A stretch of 7,655 bases of DNA from JBPCRW01 sp050996405 (lineage in GTDB: Bacteria; Acidobacteriota; Blastocatellia; Pyrinomonadales; Pyrinomonadaceae): contig JBPCRW010000137.1 in the NCBI GenBank assembly GCA_050996405.1, forward strand, positions 1-7,655, read 5' to 3'. Numbering within the stretch: the first letter of the stretch is position 1; each line of letters starts with the position of its first letter. This document shows, one piece after another, positions 1 through 4,986 of the stretch. Made by a program: the position numbers and the translations under genes. Below the pieces are notes generated by a model, which saw nothing but the letters and a program-made list of their open reading frames with translations, did not search any database and was not told the origin of the DNA.

Positions 1-356
1 TTGTAAATTAAATATTTTGGCAAATTTGATAAGCCTCTCCCAGTCCATTTCAGGAAACGTAAAAACTAGCCAGGGCAAACCTTCGGCTATGCGACTGTCA
101 AGATTTTCTTTTTTCAACGCGGAAAATAAAACTTCCGCACTTCTTTCCGCCAGATCTTCCCAATCAGCTTCAAACGGCAAATTCTCAAGCGGCAAGGCAA
201 AAACCTTAACTGCTTTTTCTGCAAGTTTGTTTGTCAAATTTCGCTTTCCGCTTTCGAGCAACGAAAGATAAGGTTGCGATACGTCTAACCTCTCCGCCGC
301 TTCTTTTGCTCTAAGCTGTTTTTCAATCTGGTCTGTGCCAATTGCTGCCCGTTCAT
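1..356 (-). pseudogene. XRE-family HTH regulator, N-terminal part, frameshifted and cut by the window edge
   Basis: Read on the minus strand, an ATG at 356-354 opens MNGQQLAQTRLKNSLEQ. The frame then has to shift by one base in a run of four A (plus-strand TTTT 304-307) to continue as EAAERLDVSQPYLSLLESGK. That second stretch is a typical XRE helix-turn-helix whose recognition helix contains VSQPYLSLLE. The shifted frame stays open to position 1 and includes a segment reading LPWLVFTFPEMDWERLIKFA, so the protein is longer than a bare HTH domain and is unfinished here. Adding one A restores a continuous regulator. In the second frame the nearest upstream codon is a stop, and no standard start precedes the HTH, which is why I read it as one broken gene. 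Family knowledge: these are DNA-binding regulators, often autoregulated. The DNA-binding call is strong. Whether the frameshift is real or a sequence error is open. The partner gene, if any, lies outside the window. Confidence 0.7.
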
Positions 357-368
357 AGCAGTTTCAAT

Positions 369-391
369 GATATTACAAAATTTGTAATATC
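369..391. promoter_or_regulatory. perfect 23-bp palindrome, candidate operator of the XRE gene
   Basis: The arms GATATTACAAA (369-379) and TTTGTAATATC (381-391) are exact reverse complements around a single central A. The site ends 12 bp before the ATG of the minus-strand HTH gene. This is the usual place and symmetry for an autorepressor site bound by an HTH dimer. The dyad is seen directly; its binding by this protein is inferred. It is AT-rich, and its arm length makes chance unlikely. Confidence 0.55.
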
Positions 392-454
392 GAAAAATAT
401 TCAGCAGAGTTTGCCTGTTGTACGGCAAAAATCATTTAATACCTTTTAAAATTC

Positions 455-471
455 CGTTACCAATACGTTAC
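455..471 (+). repeat. short direct repeat CGTTAC, 11-bp period
   Basis: CGTTAC occurs at 455-460 and again at 466-471, spaced by one helical turn. The pair lies about 120 bp to the left of the tRNA-derived core, in a stretch that otherwise holds no gene. Short direct repeats like these can be arm-type sites for a tyrosine recombinase, but two hexamers are weak evidence alone. Confidence 0.25.
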
Positions 472-476
472 TAAAA

Positions 477-589
477 GTTGACCGGAAGAAGATAAAATTG
501 AATAGTTGAACCACTTTGCACACGGGGTAAATTATTGATTTATTTAGTAAAACTCAACTATTCAACGATGTTTGAAATCAAAGGTCAAC
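477..589. repeat. nested inverted repeats beside the attachment core
   Basis: Two inverted repeats lie one inside the other. The outer pair is GTTGACC (477-483) with GGTCAAC (583-589). The inner pair is a perfect 12-bp TTGAATAGTTGA (498-509) with TCAACTATTCAA (554-565), separated by 44 bp. The set ends four bases before the tRNA-like core at 593. No protein-coding signal is visible here. The likeliest role is a recombinase or accessory-factor binding arm of an att site. A long-stem RNA or a regulatory dyad are alternatives. Confidence 0.4.
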
Positions 590-592
590 GGA

Positions 593-636
593 TTCGCAAT
601 GCTGAGGTCAGGGGTTCGACCCCCTCTGCTCCACCA
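593..636 (+). other. 3' half of a tRNA-Ala(CGC) gene, candidate attachment-site core
   Basis: The segment reads as a tRNA from the anticodon loop to the end: loop TTCGCAA (593-599, anticodon CGC), 3' anticodon strand TGCTG, variable loop AGGTC, T-arm AGGGG-TTCGA..., acceptor strand CTGCTCC, discriminator A, and an encoded CCA (634-636). The similarity to known tRNA-Ala 3' ends (GAGGTC before the T-arm, GCTCCACCA at the end) gives the amino acid. Sequence to the left cannot pair as a D-arm, as the 5' anticodon strand (CAGCA would be needed) or as an acceptor 5' strand, so no functional tRNA is present. The T-loop appears one C short, with six bases before CCCCT. Recombinases of islands and phages often cross over at a tRNA anticodon loop and leave exactly this 3' half behind. 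Confidence 0.7.
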
Positions 637-642
637 ACATTT

Positions 643-828
643 TCAATAACTTACGGCAAGCCGCGCGGTTCGCCTATTTTCATTTGGGACAAATTTGGGA
701 CACTCTGTCGGGTTTTGTTCCAGACTTTCGATTGCCCGCCGTTTCGATTTGTCGGTCGCATGCGTGTAACGCTTGGTCATCCGCAAATCTTTATGTCTCA
801 AAATTTCGGAAATTGGTTTTTCTCGCAC
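643..828 (-). pseudogene. tyrosine recombinase/integrase, C-terminal remnant
   Basis: The minus-strand frame contains ISEILRHKDLRMTKRYTHAT, the C-terminal signature of phage-type integrases: the LGH-like box (here LRH) followed by the RYTH tyrosine, which is the strand-cleaving nucleophile in this family. It ends with a stop at 643-645, seven bases past the tRNA CCA end, the normal closeness of an int gene to its att site. Upstream of about 820 the frame no longer resembles an integrase and the Arg-containing catalytic boxes are absent. About 60 residues remain of a protein usually 300-420 long. A GTG at 826-828 opens the frame but is surely not the true start. Not functional as a recombinase. 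Confidence 0.7.
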
Positions 829-857
829 GAGATTTTGACGTGCGGAGAGGCAAATCG

Positions 858-1121
858 ATGCCTTGGGAAGGAAAGTTTCTTGAAAGCGGAGTGCCGAATT
901 CCGAAAACAAAACTCACTATCAAGTGTATTGCGGAATCTACGAAATAAGAACAGTCCGCGACAAACTGATTGAAAAATTAGGCAAAGACCCTGAAGCCTT
1001 TGACAAGCGCTTTGATGGAACGACTTTTTTTCGCTTCTGCGTGGGGAAGATAATAATTCACAAGGAAATCCTCAAAAAGAATTTGCCTTGCTTCGACCTG
1101 ATTCAAACAACTTCTAAGTAA
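858..1121 (+). CDS. small hypothetical protein, 87 aa
   Basis: I do not recognise the family. The chosen ATG (858) is preceded by GGAGAGG (844-850) at a good distance. The same frame is open further back to 684, but that part overlaps the recombinase remnant and reads unlike a protein. The product starts MPWEGKFLESGVPNSENKTH and has a charged central stretch (VRDKLIEKLGKDPEAFDKRF) followed by a basic, hydrophobic end. No signal peptide or clear membrane helix is visible. It begins about 30 bp beyond the point where integrase similarity stops, so it may be cargo of the element, or the surviving 3' part of a larger gene that recombined there. A hairpin follows its stop directly. Confidence 0.45.
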   Translation: MPWEGKFLESGVPNSENKTHYQVYCGIYEIRTVRDKLIEKLGKDPEAFDKRFDGTTFFRFCVGKIIIHKEILKKNLPCFDLIQTTSK

Positions 1122-1122
1122 A

Positions 1123-1152
1123 AAAGCGGTGAATCTATTTGTTCGCCGCTTT
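1123..1152 (+). terminator. hairpin after the 87-aa ORF, possible terminator
   Basis: AAAGCGGTGAA (1123-1133) pairs with TTCGCCGCTTT (1142-1152) over 11 pairs including one G-T, with an 8-base loop. On the plus strand the U-tract is short (TTTC), so termination there would be modest. On the minus strand the stem is followed by a run of T, which is better, but no minus-strand gene lies immediately upstream of it. The structure is clear; its role is inferred. Confidence 0.4.
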
Positions 1153-1203
1153 CGGTTGTCGCATCTCGAAATTCCTCTCGTATCTCGCTCTAAATAAAAA
1201 CCA

Positions 1204-1233
1204 TTGCTAAATTTTCACGCGCTTTGATAAAAT
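1204..1233 (+). promoter_or_regulatory. weak sigma70-like promoter candidate upstream of the c-di-GMP gene
   Basis: TTGCTA (1204-1209) and TAAAAT (1228-1233) are separated by 18 bp in the otherwise empty stretch between the hairpin and the ATG at 1351. It would give a leader of about 110 bases. AT-rich sequence makes chance matches common, so this is only a candidate. No convincing Shine-Dalgarno sequence precedes the ATG at 1351. Confidence 0.2.
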
Positions 1234-1463
1234 AGATTTCGGCAGTCTTTTCGAGAGATATTGCCAACCCGCGCTTCTCGCAAGCCGCTCCAGCCTAAAA
1301 AAGTATCTTTCGCTTTTGCATAAATTCAAAATTCGATTCAAGAAATTATTATGAAATGTCCGTTTTCTCCACGTCGCGCCGCAGAGCAACTTCGGGTAGA
1401 TAAAATCGGCGGTGAAGAAAAATCCGCCGAAGAAAAGCGGCGAGCGAGGCGCGTTACCGTATC

Positions 1464-2789
1464 GTGACCGATTCGGCTTCGGACGCGATTATCACGATTG
1501 ACGAAGCCAGCACGATTTTGCTCGTCAATCAATCCGCCGAAAAGATTTTCGGCTACCGGCGCGAAGAATTAACGGGCGAGAAACTTTTCAAATTGATGCC
1601 CGAAAGATTTCGCCCGATGCACGAAAACGGAATGCGGCGTTATCTTGAAACTGGAAAGCGAAATATTCCTTGGCAGGCGGTCGAAGTTCCGGCTCTGCAC
1701 CGCGACGGATACGAGTTTCTGATTGAGATTTCCTTCGGCGAATACAATTCCGGCGACGAGCGAATTTTTACCGCCGTCGTGCGCGACATCACGGAACGCA
1801 AACGCGCCGAGGAACTTTTAAGAAAATCCGAAGAATACCGCAATGTTTTCCGGCACGCGAGTGACGCGATTTTAATATTTGAGCCGGACGCGGAAACGGT
1901 GCTGGATGTCAACGACTTCGCCTGTAAAATTTACGGTTTCGAGCGCGAGCAGTTCGTCGGGCGCAGCCTCAAGGCGATTTCCGAAAACGTCCTGCGCGGC
2001 GAACAGTGCATCGAGCGGCTGATGCAGGATGAAACAATCGAATCGTTCGAGAGCGTTCATCGCCGGAGCGACGGGACGAAAATCAATGTTTTGATAAATC
2101 TTTCGGTTATCGAGTTTGAAGGAAAACCGGCGGTTTTGAGCATCATCCGCGACGTAACCGCCCGCGTGCGCGCCGACAACGCCTTGCGCGAAAGCGAATA
2201 CAAATTGCGAACGCTCGTCGAAAATATGAGCGAAGGCTTGCTTCAATTGGACGCGGACGACCTTATCGTTTTCGTCAACCGCAGGTTTTGCGAGATGACC
2301 GGCTACCGCGACGAAGAATTATTGGGACAAAATGCTTCCGCTTTATTGCTCGACGACGAAGGACGAAAAATCGTCGAACGGGCGAACGGGCGGCGCGGGA
2401 ATTTCGGAAAATTACGAGCTGCGGCTGCGAACCGCGCAGGGGAAAATGATTTGGTCGCTGGTCGGCGTTGCGCCGACGTTCGACTCGGAGGGAAAAGTCG
2501 TCGGCTCGATGAGCGTTCACACCGATATTACGACACGAAAACGCGCCGAAGAACAACTGCTGCACAACGCGATGCACGACGGTTTGACGGGCTTGCCGAA
2601 CCGCGCGCTTTTTCTCGAACATCTGCGCCGCGCGATGGGACGCTCGCCGCGCCGCGAAAAAACTTTCGCCGTGCTGTTTCTGGATTTCGACGGTTTCAAA
2701 TTGATAAACGATTCGCTCGGACACGAGGCGGGCGACAATCTTCTGAAAATGATTGCGCTCCGACTCGGTGCGATTCTGCGCGGCGATGA
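1464..2789 (+). CDS. PAS-domain part of the broken c-di-GMP gene
   Basis: Counted from the GTG at 1464, PAS 1 covers about residues 1-110 and ends in the linker DITERKRAEELLRKSEEYRN. PAS 2 covers about 122-235 (HASDAILIFEPDAETVLDVN). PAS 3 begins at about 245 (LVENMSEGLLQLDADDLIVF) and is intact to about residue 310. From there the frame is wrong: the rest, to the stop at 2787-2789, is Arg/Ala-rich noise read across the GGDEF region. GTG 1464 is only the first start codon after a stop in this frame. It has no Shine-Dalgarno sequence and falls inside the first PAS domain, so the true start is very likely ATG 1351 in the neighbouring frame. If translated alone, this piece would be a PAS-only sensor without output. 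Confidence 0.6.
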   Translation: MTDSASDAIITIDEASTILLVNQSAEKIFGYRREELTGEKLFKLMPERFRPMHENGMRRYLETGKRNIPWQAVEVPALHRDGYEFLIEISFGEYNSGDERIFTAVVRDITERKRAEELLRKSEEYRNVFRHASDAILIFEPDAETVLDVNDFACKIYGFEREQFVGRSLKAISENVLRGEQCIERLMQDETIESFESVHRRSDGTKINVLINLSVIEFEGKPAVLSIIRDVTARVRADNALRESEYKLRTLVENMSEGLLQLDADDLIVFVNRRFCEMTGYRDEELLGQNASALLLDDEGRKIVERANGRRGNFGKLRAAAANRAGENDLVAGRRCADVRLGGKSRRLDERSHRYYDTKTRRRTTAAQRDARRFDGLAEPRAFSRTSAPRDGTLAAPRKNFRRAVSGFRRFQIDKRFARTRGGRQSSENDCAPTRCDSARR

Positions 2790-3180
2790 TGTCGTGGCGC
2801 GGCTCGGCGGCGACGAATTTACGATTTTGCTCGACGAGCTGACCGACTCTACGGACGCGCTGTTTGTCGCCGACCGCGTGCAGGATTTATTTAAAGAATC
2901 GTTCGACCTCGGCGGGCGCAAAATTTTTATCGGCGCGAGCATCGGAATTGCCTTGCGCGACGCGAAATACCGAACGCCGGAAGATTTGCTGCGCGACGCG
3001 GACATTGCGATGTATCGCGCCAAATCGAAAGGCAAGGCGCGGCACGAAATTTTTAACCGTGAAATGGCGAGCAGATTAGCCATCGCTTGCAGCTCGAAAC
3101 CGAATTGCGGCTCGCGCTCGAAGCGGGCGAGTTTCAGGTTTTTTATCAGCCGATTATGGAAATCGCCGCCAGCCGTTTAA
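2332..3180 (+). CDS. end of PAS 3 plus the GGDEF diguanylate cyclase part
   Basis: Real coding in this frame begins around 2395-2402 with ISENYELRLRTAQGKMIWSL, the second half of PAS 3, then DITTRKRAEEQLLHNAMHDG. The GGDEF domain covers about residues 80-245 counted from 2332: HDGLTGLPNR at its start, the metal-binding FLDFDGFKLIND, and RLGGDEF with GGDEF encoded at 2806-2820. An RxxD inhibitory-site motif (R150-D153) lies five residues before GGDEF, as in cyclases with product inhibition. The cyclase is therefore predicted to be active by motif. After about residue 250 the frame is wrong, and the tail to 3180 overlaps the true EAL frame. No start codon with a ribosome binding site exists for this piece alone. 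Confidence 0.6.
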   Translation: MLPLYCSTTKDEKSSNGRTGGAGISENYELRLRTAQGKMIWSLVGVAPTFDSEGKVVGSMSVHTDITTRKRAEEQLLHNAMHDGLTGLPNRALFLEHLRRAMGRSPRREKTFAVLFLDFDGFKLINDSLGHEAGDNLLKMIALRLGAILRGDDVVARLGGDEFTILLDELTDSTDALFVADRVQDLFKESFDLGGRKIFIGASIGIALRDAKYRTPEDLLRDADIAMYRAKSKGKARHEIFNREMASRLAIACSSKPNCGSRSKRASFRFFISRLWKSPPAV

Positions 3181-3908
3181 TCGGTTTCGAGGCTTTAGCG
3201 CGCTGGCAGCATCCGACGCGCGGCTTGGTGATGCCGAACGATTTTATTCCCGTCGCCGAAGAAACCGGCTTGATTGTGCCGCTCGGATTGTGGGTTTTGC
3301 GCGAGGCTTGCCGCCAGATTCGTGAGTGGCAGCGGCGTTTTCCCGTCTGGAGCGATTTGACCATCAGCGTCAATCTTTCGTGCAAACAATTTTTGCAGCC
3401 GGATTTAGTGGAACAAGTCGCCGCGATTTTGCGCGAGACCGGACTCGACGCGAATCTTCTGCGGCTCGAAATAACTGAAAGTCATATGATGGAAAACAGC
3501 GAAACGGCAATTACGATTGTCAAACGCCTGCGCGCGCTCGGCATTCAGCTTTCGATTGACGACTTCGGCACGGGCTATTCATCTTTGAGCTATCTCCAGC
3601 AACTGCCCGTGAACTACCTGAAAATTGACCGCTCGTTTATCAATCTGATGAGTTCCAACACGGAAAACGGCGAAATTGTCCGCGCCATCGTAATGCTGGC
3701 GCGAAATTTAAAATTGGATGTCATCGCCGAAGGCATCGAAACCGAAGAACAGGCGCGGCAGCTCGTCGAATTAAACTGCAATTTCGGACAAGGCTTTTTA
3801 TATTCCAAACCGACCGACGCGGCGCGGGCTGAAGAAATTCTCGCCCGATTTCAGCCGTCAAATCTCTCGCCTGCTTTGACAGATGTTTGTCTCGAAACGG
3901 TCAATTAA
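3087..3908 (+). CDS. EAL cyclic-di-GMP phosphodiesterase part
   Basis: This frame opens with LQLETELRLALEAGEFQVFY, the usual lead-in to an EAL domain, and holds every hallmark. Counted from TTG 3087: E35 in FEALARW (codon 3189-3191), N96 in SVNLS, E128 in EITES, D158-D159 in DDFGTGYSSL, K179 in LKIDR, E215 in IAEGIET, and Q235 in GQGFLYSKP. These are the metal, substrate and catalytic positions of active phosphodiesterases that linearise cyclic-di-GMP to pGpG. The TTG is not a convincing start: the preceding codons belong to the GGDEF-EAL linker in the other frame, with one base missing between them. Expressed alone it would be a compact phosphodiesterase. The stop at 3906-3908 overlaps the end of a doubtful minus-strand ORF. 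Confidence 0.65.
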   Translation: MQLETELRLALEAGEFQVFYQPIMEIAASRLIGFEALARWQHPTRGLVMPNDFIPVAEETGLIVPLGLWVLREACRQIREWQRRFPVWSDLTISVNLSCKQFLQPDLVEQVAAILRETGLDANLLRLEITESHMMENSETAITIVKRLRALGIQLSIDDFGTGYSSLSYLQQLPVNYLKIDRSFINLMSSNTENGEIVRAIVMLARNLKLDVIAEGIETEEQARQLVELNCNFGQGFLYSKPTDAARAEEILARFQPSNLSPALTDVCLETVN

Positions 3909-4032
3909 ACGAAAGCCGGATTGCGATTAAACCGATTATCGCCCGGAGCGGAATGCCCAAAATCAGCAGCCAACCCGACCGCGTAAAAAACCGAGAGAAC
4001 CGGCGCGGCGGTAAAACGCCCGCGCGCATCAT
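3901..4032 (-). CDS. doubtful 43-aa membrane-type ORF or gene remnant
   Basis: Downstream of the CGNR gene, in the same frame, the minus strand stays open from the CGNR stop (4116-4114) to a stop at 3903-3901. The nearest starts are ATG 4032 or 4029. The product runs MMRAGVLPPRRFSRFFTRSG and then WLLILGIPLRAIIGLIAIRL, a basic stretch followed by one likely membrane helix. The open frame extends further upstream (IKARKRFGEGINSGNLDVFN) without a start codon, so this may be the tail of a lost gene. No clear ribosome binding site is seen. Its last codons overlap the last codons of the EAL gene, running convergently. It may be chance; the 204-base gap holds nothing else I can name. Confidence 0.25.
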   Translation of the reverse strand: MMRAGVLPPRRFSRFFTRSGWLLILGIPLRAIIGLIAIRLSFN

Positions 4033-4113
4033 CTCGTTGAACACATCGAGATTCCCGCTATTAATTCCTTCTCCGAATCGCTTCCGCGCTTTGATATTTT
4101 CTTTACTCGCGCT

Positions 4114-4794
4114 TCACATTTTCTGCTGATGTCTTTGCCGGAAACGACGTATTTTAGCCAGATTACCGCAGTCTTTCATATCGCACCACTGGCGGCTGCG
4201 ATTGCGGCTGGTATCCAGAAACAGCCAGTTGCAGACATCGTTCCCGCAGCGGCGAATTCTGGTTAAATCTCCCCTTAAAAGCATTTCCGCTGCCAGTTCG
4301 GAAATCTGCCAGAGCATTGAATCGAGCGTCCCCGCGCGGTCAATCCATTCAACGACAAAACCGTTTCCGGCGGCTGACAGTTTTTGATGGCGGCGCGCCA
4401 GACTAAGTTCGCGGTTCAGCTTTTCCAAGTCTTTCGCTTCCGGCTGCCATCCTTCGATTGCCGATTTAAATAGACGATAAACGCTTTCGCGCAAATTCAA
4501 AGCTCTCTTAAAAACCGCGCCCGCCGCTTGCGGCTTGTCTTCGGCAATTAGCAAAAGTTTTTTTGCCTCTTTTTCGTCAACCAATCCGGCTTTGAGAGTC
4601 CACGCGATTAAATCCGCATAACTCTCCAGTTTGTCCGAAGGAAAGGCATCATAATAATCGCGTCCGGTTTTTTTATTCGGGCTGCTGATTCTGCCGTTCA
4701 CGGTGTTCACAAAATCAAGACTAGCATCGCCCCCGATGAGCTTAAATTTTTTCATACGTATATTCAAAGGCATAATTCGTATATTCAAAGGCAT
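4114..4794 (-). CDS. ABATE / CGNR zinc-finger domain protein
   Basis: The N-terminal half is an ABATE-type stress-response domain beginning KFKLIGGDASLDFVNTVNGR. The C-terminal end has the CGNR zinc finger: C183-x4-C188, the strongly conserved NWLFLDTSRNRSRQWCDMKD, then C204-x4-C209. Family knowledge: these are putative DNA-binding regulators of about 180-220 residues, with few characterised members. The name-giving CGNR reads CGNL here (Leu 212, codon CTG), although the zinc-binding cysteines and the following KIRRFRQR are kept. Three in-frame ATGs compete: 4794, 4773 and 4755. The first two are created by a tandem 21-bp duplication. ATG 4755 (MKKFKLIGG) gives 213 residues and starts closest to the conserved domain. 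None has a clear Shine-Dalgarno sequence. The gene lies 192 bp downstream of the MocR gene on the same strand and might share its transcript. The gap holds no gene I can support. Confidence 0.8.
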   Translation of the reverse strand: MPLNIRIMPLNIRMKKFKLIGGDASLDFVNTVNGRISSPNKKTGRDYYDAFPSDKLESYADLIAWTLKAGLVDEKEAKKLLLIAEDKPQAAGAVFKRALNLRESVYRLFKSAIEGWQPEAKDLEKLNRELSLARRHQKLSAAGNGFVVEWIDRAGTLDSMLWQISELAAEMLLRGDLTRIRRCGNDVCNWLFLDTSRNRSRQWCDMKDCGNLAKIRRFRQRHQQKM

Positions 4795-4798
4795 AATT
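4757..4798. repeat. two exact tandem copies of a 21-bp unit over the CGNR start
   Basis: The unit at 4757-4777 is repeated without change at 4778-4798. Each begins CGTATATTCAAAGG on the plus strand. Being 21 bp, the duplication keeps frame: on the minus strand it adds seven codons (MPLNIRI), with an ATG in each copy. Exact identity suggests a recent slip or duplication. It changes the number of possible start codons and moves any upstream signal 21 bp further from ATG 4755. Confidence 0.9.
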
Positions 4799-4986
4799 TT
4801 TCGCGCCGTCCGCAGCGATTATAAACATCTTTCCAAGCCGCGCAGTATTTAATATTGAGACAACGGAGCGTTTCGCCTGCCGTAGGATAGAAAAGCAAAC
4901 CACAGAAATTGCGGCAAGCAGCGAACGGAGCGACTTTCCAGACGGGTTATCGAAATAAAAGCCGTTGAATTTAAATGAAAGTCGCG

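Larger units (their letters stand above)
1351..3908 (+). pseudogene. PAS-PAS-PAS-GGDEF-EAL cyclic-di-GMP signalling protein, broken by three frameshifts
   Basis: Allowing three one-base corrections, a single protein of about 852 residues is recovered. An ATG at 1351 opens MKCPFSPRRAAEQLRVDKIG and a charged helix (EEKSAEEKRR). Near 1440-1445 one base is missing and reading moves to the next frame (SEARYRIVTDSASDAI). Near 2390-2402, in a G/C-rich run, one base is extra. Near 3080-3087 one base is missing again. The frames join exactly where domain logic requires, and no stop interrupts the joined reading. Family knowledge: PAS domains sense small molecules, redox or light; GGDEF makes cyclic-di-GMP and EAL degrades it. 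No membrane segment is seen, so the protein would be cytoplasmic. As written, no full product can be made. The absence of stops or eroded motifs points to very recent inactivation or to sequence errors. Programmed frameshifting is unlikely, since no slippery heptamer is seen at any joint. Confidence 0.75.

Noticed and set aside
17..271. Plus-strand 84-codon ORF
   Set aside because: It is antisense to the XRE regulator, whose HTH is clearly encoded on the minus strand; its Ser-rich product is typical of a shadow frame.
1..391. Toxin-antitoxin or AbiE-type module
   Set aside because: An HTH regulator with an operator would fit, but no partner gene is visible in the window.
593..636. A functional tRNA gene
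   Set aside because: Only the 3' half is present; the left flank cannot form the D-arm, the 5' anticodon strand or the acceptor 5' strand.
535..948. Plus-strand 137-codon ORF across the tRNA remnant
   Set aside because: It runs through the tRNA 3' half and antisense to the integrase end; the product has no recognisable feature and there is no ribosome binding site.
2517..3083. Minus-strand 188-codon ORF
   Set aside because: It lies wholly antisense to the GGDEF domain and is Ser/Arg-rich, as expected for the complement of that coding sequence.
2380..3090. Programmed ribosomal frameshifting in the PAS-GGDEF-EAL gene
   Set aside because: No slippery heptamer followed by a stem or pseudoknot is visible at the joints, and three separate programmed shifts of mixed sign in one gene would be without parallel.
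4757..4798. CRISPR-like or iteron array
   Set aside because: There are only two abutting copies with no spacer; it is a simple tandem duplication.
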